Source: Marinifilum caeruleilacunae
GTDB lineage: Bacteria; Bacteroidota; Bacteroidia; Bacteroidales; Marinifilaceae
Direction: 5' to 3'
DNA: 64,000 nucleotides
NCBI RefSeq assembly: GCF_013141825.1
Contig: NZ_RZNH01000023.1
Location: 20,642 to 84,641 of the forward strand
Part shown: positions 61,910-64,000 of the stretch, piece by piece
How positions within the stretch are numbered: the stretch's first letter is position 1
Layout of the letters: each line of letters starts with the position of its first letter
Translations under genes and position numbers: made by a program
Notes under the pieces: generated by a model
The model's database searches: none
Seen by the model: the letters and a program-made list of their open reading frames with translations, nothing else
What the model was told of the DNA's origin: nothing

Positions 61910-62407
61910 ATGGATAAATTACAATTGATCAAAAATAAAATCATCTTCAAAAAAGAAGATGCCTATAATCTTTTACAAACCTGGCGTTTTAAAGAAGAAA
62001 AAATCGTATTCTCGAATGGCTGTTTCGATATTGTTCATCGTGGTCACCTGGAGTATTTGGCTTCGGCTGCATCTATGGGAAACAAAATGATTATTGGCCT
62101 GAATACCGATGCATCGACTCAAAGATTAAAAGGCCCTACACGCCCCATTAACGACGAATACTCGCGTGCGCTCTTGCTGGCTTCGCTTGGTTTTGTTGAT
62201 ATGGTGATTCTTTTTGAAGAAGATACTCCTTACAATTTAATTGATTTTGTTCAGCCTGATATTTTGGTAAAAGGAAGCGATTACAATGCTGAAGATATTG
62301 TTGGATATGATATCGTTAAAGCAAAAGGAGGCGAAATCAAAACCCTGGATTTTATCCAAGGATTTTCTTCAACAGGTATCATCAAAAAAATTCAACGCGA
62401 AGGGTAA
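61910..62407 (+). CDS. hldE: D-glycero-beta-D-manno-heptose 1-phosphate adenylyltransferase
   Basis: Corresponds to the C-terminal (RfaE2) half of HldE. It activates heptose-1-phosphate to ADP-heptose for LPS core. The nucleotidyltransferase motif is SNGCFDIVHRGHLEYL (about 32-47), followed by IIGLNTDASTQRLKGPTRPI and the C-terminal VKGSDYNAEDIVG and GFSSTGIIKKIQ. The kinase half (RfaE1) is not fused here. The start is set at the ATG giving DKLQLIKN (165 residues); an upstream TTG would add 16 codons. It lies 29 nt upstream of radA. Complements waaA at 6.6 kb. Confidence 0.94.
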   Translation: MDKLQLIKNKIIFKKEDAYNLLQTWRFKEEKIVFSNGCFDIVHRGHLEYLASAASMGNKMIIGLNTDASTQRLKGPTRPINDEYSRALLLASLGFVDMVILFEEDTPYNLIDFVQPDILVKGSDYNAEDIVGYDIVKAKGGEIKTLDFIQGFSSTGIIKKIQREG

Positions 62408-62436
62408 TTCGTAATTTTTAATTCGTAATTCATTTC

Positions 62437-63813
62437 ATGGTTGCTAAAGCAAAAACAAAAAGTGCATGGTTCTGTCAGAATTGTGGTGTCGAATCGGCCA
62501 AATGGGTAGGTAAATGTCCATCTTGTGGCGAATGGAATACATTTGTAGAAGAGATTGTTGTCAAATCGAAAAATGTAAATGTTGTTGGCACATCAGGCGA
62601 CAGCAAAAACAAACCTCTAAAAATATCCGAAATTTCATCGTCGGAAGAAAAAAGATTCAACACCCAAAACCTGGAATTGAATCGTGTACTGGGTGGAGGT
62701 TTGGTTCCTGGATCGCTGATTCTGATTGGTGGAGAACCTGGCATTGGAAAATCAACCTTAGCCCTGCAAATTGCTTTACATCTAAAAAACTACAAAACAC
62801 TTTACGTTTCGGGAGAGGAGAGTGCCCAACAAATTAAATTGAGAGGAAACCGTATCAATTCGGACAACGACAACTGTCTGATTGTTAGTGAAACCTCAAT
62901 GGAGAATATCTTCTCTCACATTAAAAACACCAAACCAAATATTGTTGTAATCGATTCGATTCAAACCCTTGCAACAGAGAGAATAGAGGCGGGACCCGGT
63001 AGTGTTTCTCAAATTAGAGAGTGTACTTCTCAACTGCTGCAATATGCCAAACAATCGGCTGTTCCGGTACTTTTAATTGGACACATTACCAAAGATGGCA
63101 ACCTGGCCGGACCAAAAATTCTGGAACATATGGTTGACACGGTTCTTCAGTTCGAAGGCGATCAAAACCACATGTATCGCATTTTGAGAGCTACAAAAAA
63201 CCGATTTGGCTCTACCTCCGAAATGGGAATTTACGAAATGCAGCACACAGGCTTACGTGAAGTTTCCAATCCGTCGGAATTGCTTTTATCCCAGGAAGAT
63301 GAAAGCTTAAGCGGAACTGCCATTTCAGCATCGATTGAAGGCATGCGACCTTTTCTAATCGAAATACAAGCATTGGTAAGCTCGGCTGCATATGGTACGC
63401 CACAGCGCTCTTCAACCGGCTTCGACTTGCGTCGATTAAATATGCTCCTGGCAGTTCTCGAAAAACGTGCCGGATTCCGCTTGTCGACCAAAGATGTGTT
63501 CCTGAATATTGCCGGAGGAATAAAAGTAAACGACCCTGCCATCGATTTGGCTGTGATTATTGCTGTACTTTCATCAAGTACCGATATCGCCATTCCGAAA
63601 GAAGTTTGTTTTGCCGGAGAAATTGGATTATCAGGAGAAATCCGCCCGGTAAATCGTATCGATCAACGAATTAGCGAAGCCGAAAAATTAGGTTTTAAAC
63701 AGATTTTTATTCCAAAACACAACTCAAAAGGATTGGATATCTCAAAGTTTAAAATTAAAGTGCACTTGGTGAGTAAGGTGGGCCAGGTGTTTCAAACTTT
63801 ATTCAGACAGTAA
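62437..63813 (+). CDS. radA: DNA repair protein RadA (Sms), branch-migration helicase
   Basis: RecA-like ATPase that helps extend heteroduplex in recombination. The N-terminal zinc finger is CQNCGVESAKWVGKCPSC (about 13-30). Walker A is GGEPGIGKSTLALQIA near 99, Walker B-type IVVIDSIQTL near 169. The RadA-specific KNRFG motif is RATKNRFGSTSE near 252. The C-terminal Lon-protease-like domain (about 285-450) has FAGEIGLSGEIRPVNRIDQR. 458 residues. Probably co-transcribed with hldE. Its stop is 40 nt from the IS3-type end. Confidence 0.97.
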   Translation: MVAKAKTKSAWFCQNCGVESAKWVGKCPSCGEWNTFVEEIVVKSKNVNVVGTSGDSKNKPLKISEISSSEEKRFNTQNLELNRVLGGGLVPGSLILIGGEPGIGKSTLALQIALHLKNYKTLYVSGEESAQQIKLRGNRINSDNDNCLIVSETSMENIFSHIKNTKPNIVVIDSIQTLATERIEAGPGSVSQIRECTSQLLQYAKQSAVPVLLIGHITKDGNLAGPKILEHMVDTVLQFEGDQNHMYRILRATKNRFGSTSEMGIYEMQHTGLREVSNPSELLLSQEDESLSGTAISASIEGMRPFLIEIQALVSSAAYGTPQRSSTGFDLRRLNMLLAVLEKRAGFRLSTKDVFLNIAGGIKVNDPAIDLAVIIAVLSSSTDIAIPKEVCFAGEIGLSGEIRPVNRIDQRISEAEKLGFKQIFIPKHNSKGLDISKFKIKVHLVSKVGQVFQTLFRQ

Positions 63814-63888
63814 GAGTTCGATCTGTACAGATTACATTCACATTTTTATGGCATGAGTCGTCCTAAAATAGGTTGACACATTTATAAA

Positions 63889-64000
63889 TTAATTATATGA
63901 TCCAGTGAGGCTAGCCTCACTGGATTTTTGATGTATAAAATTAGGTGTTTTATAATTCAAACTCAAATGAGGTCTCTTGTTATTATAGATCCAAACAGAT
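63889..64000 (-). CDS. IS3-family transposase (OrfB, integrase core), C-terminal end only
   Basis: Partial gene entering from the right edge on the minus strand; 36 codons and the stop are visible. The translation includes IYNNKRPHLSLNYKTPNFIH, the characteristic end of the DDE integrase core of IS3-type transposases, where NxxRPHxSLxxxTP is the usual form. The last residues (QKSSEASLTGSYN) are encoded partly by a perfect 26-bp palindrome. The frame has no visible lesion in this stretch. Whether the element is intact cannot be judged. Confidence 0.85.
   Translation of the reverse strand, partial: SVWIYNNKRPHLSLNYKTPNFIHQKSSEASLTGSYN
63900..63929 (+). terminator. Palindromic terminator inside the end of the transposase gene
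   Basis: A perfect 26-nt palindrome (63900-63925; arms ATCCAGTGAGGC and GCCTCACTGGAT) is followed by T residues on the plus strand. It would stop transcripts coming from radA before they enter the element antisense to the transposase. Confidence 0.7.

Larger units (their letters stand above)
63854..64000. mobile_element. IS3-family insertion sequence, one end (element continues beyond the window)
   Basis: The sequence from TGAGTCGTCC (63854) reads into a probable terminal inverted repeat (to about 63879, ending GGTTGACAC). About 10 nt later comes the stop of a transposase frame on the minus strand. The other end, and so the target duplication, is outside the window. Element type comes from the transposase motif; the exact boundary is inferred. 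Confidence 0.7.

Noticed and set aside
1-64000. CRISPR arrays, tRNA or rRNA genes, integrated phage
   Set aside because: No regularly spaced repeats, cloverleaf or rRNA motifs, and no phage structural genes were recognised; small structured RNAs could still be missed by eye.

Overview
The window is about 64 kb of AT-rich chromosome from a member of the Bacteroidota, most likely a marine or anaerobic Bacteroidales/Marinilabiliales-type bacterium (the rank below phylum is inference). The support is type IX secretion and gliding genes (porW/sprE, porX, gldH), a SusC/SusD pair with its own sigma and FecR anti-sigma factors, and promoters of the Bacteroidetes form TTTG-N18-20-TAnnTTTG. Coding density is high. 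Most genes are core functions, and no tRNA, rRNA or CRISPR array was seen. The only mobile DNA is the end of an IS3-family element at the right edge.

Layout, left to right. 0-8 kb: the end of glnS converging on gltX, a stand-alone receiver protein, B12-dependent ribonucleotide reductase nrdJ, and Kdo transferase waaA. 8-12.4 kb: a large outer-membrane barrel of unknown role and a HAD phosphatase. 12.4-19.3 kb (minus): an alanine dehydrogenase-like gene, then tsaE-porX-porW, which links T9SS function and control to a tRNA-modification gene. 19.5-24.8 kb (minus): holB-ricT-gldH-trmB-atl with overlapping or near-overlapping genes, then mrp. 25-32.5 kb (plus): pgk, a 1645-residue multidomain surface protein that seems to lack its sorting domain, and an orphan LuxE-like enzyme.

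32.6-40 kb (minus) is a complete galactose catabolic block: a GntR-type regulator, galK, galT, a sodium-sugar symporter, galE and galM. A 27-bp element is shared by the galK promoter and the regulator's own promoter and is the likely operator. 40-48 kb (minus) is a transport and signalling locus: ECF sigma factor, FecR, SusC with an STN signalling domain, SusD, and a zinc metallopeptidase lipoprotein. A promoter-like and terminator-like pair on the opposite strand between fecR and susC predicts an antisense RNA of about 80 nt, like the cis-antisense RNAs described at Bacteroides polysaccharide loci.

48-64 kb holds a secreted C1 peptidase, a YjbR protein, a second stand-alone receiver, yraN, an S66 peptidase, metG, an HU-SPOR envelope protein, a second galE followed by rfbB, glmS, a truncated glycogen-synthase-like protein opposite panC-panD, hldE (C-terminal type), radA, and the IS3 end. 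Envelope sugar supply (galE2, rfbB, glmS, waaA, hldE) recurs across the window.

The items I consider most worth testing are the gal operator pair, the predicted antisense RNA at fecR-susC, the orphan minus-strand terminator at 3.4 kb, the glycogen-synthase-like protein without its substrate loop, the Mrp without a CxxC pair, and the triplicated C-terminal domain of PorW. I did not find a clearly new multi-gene system.
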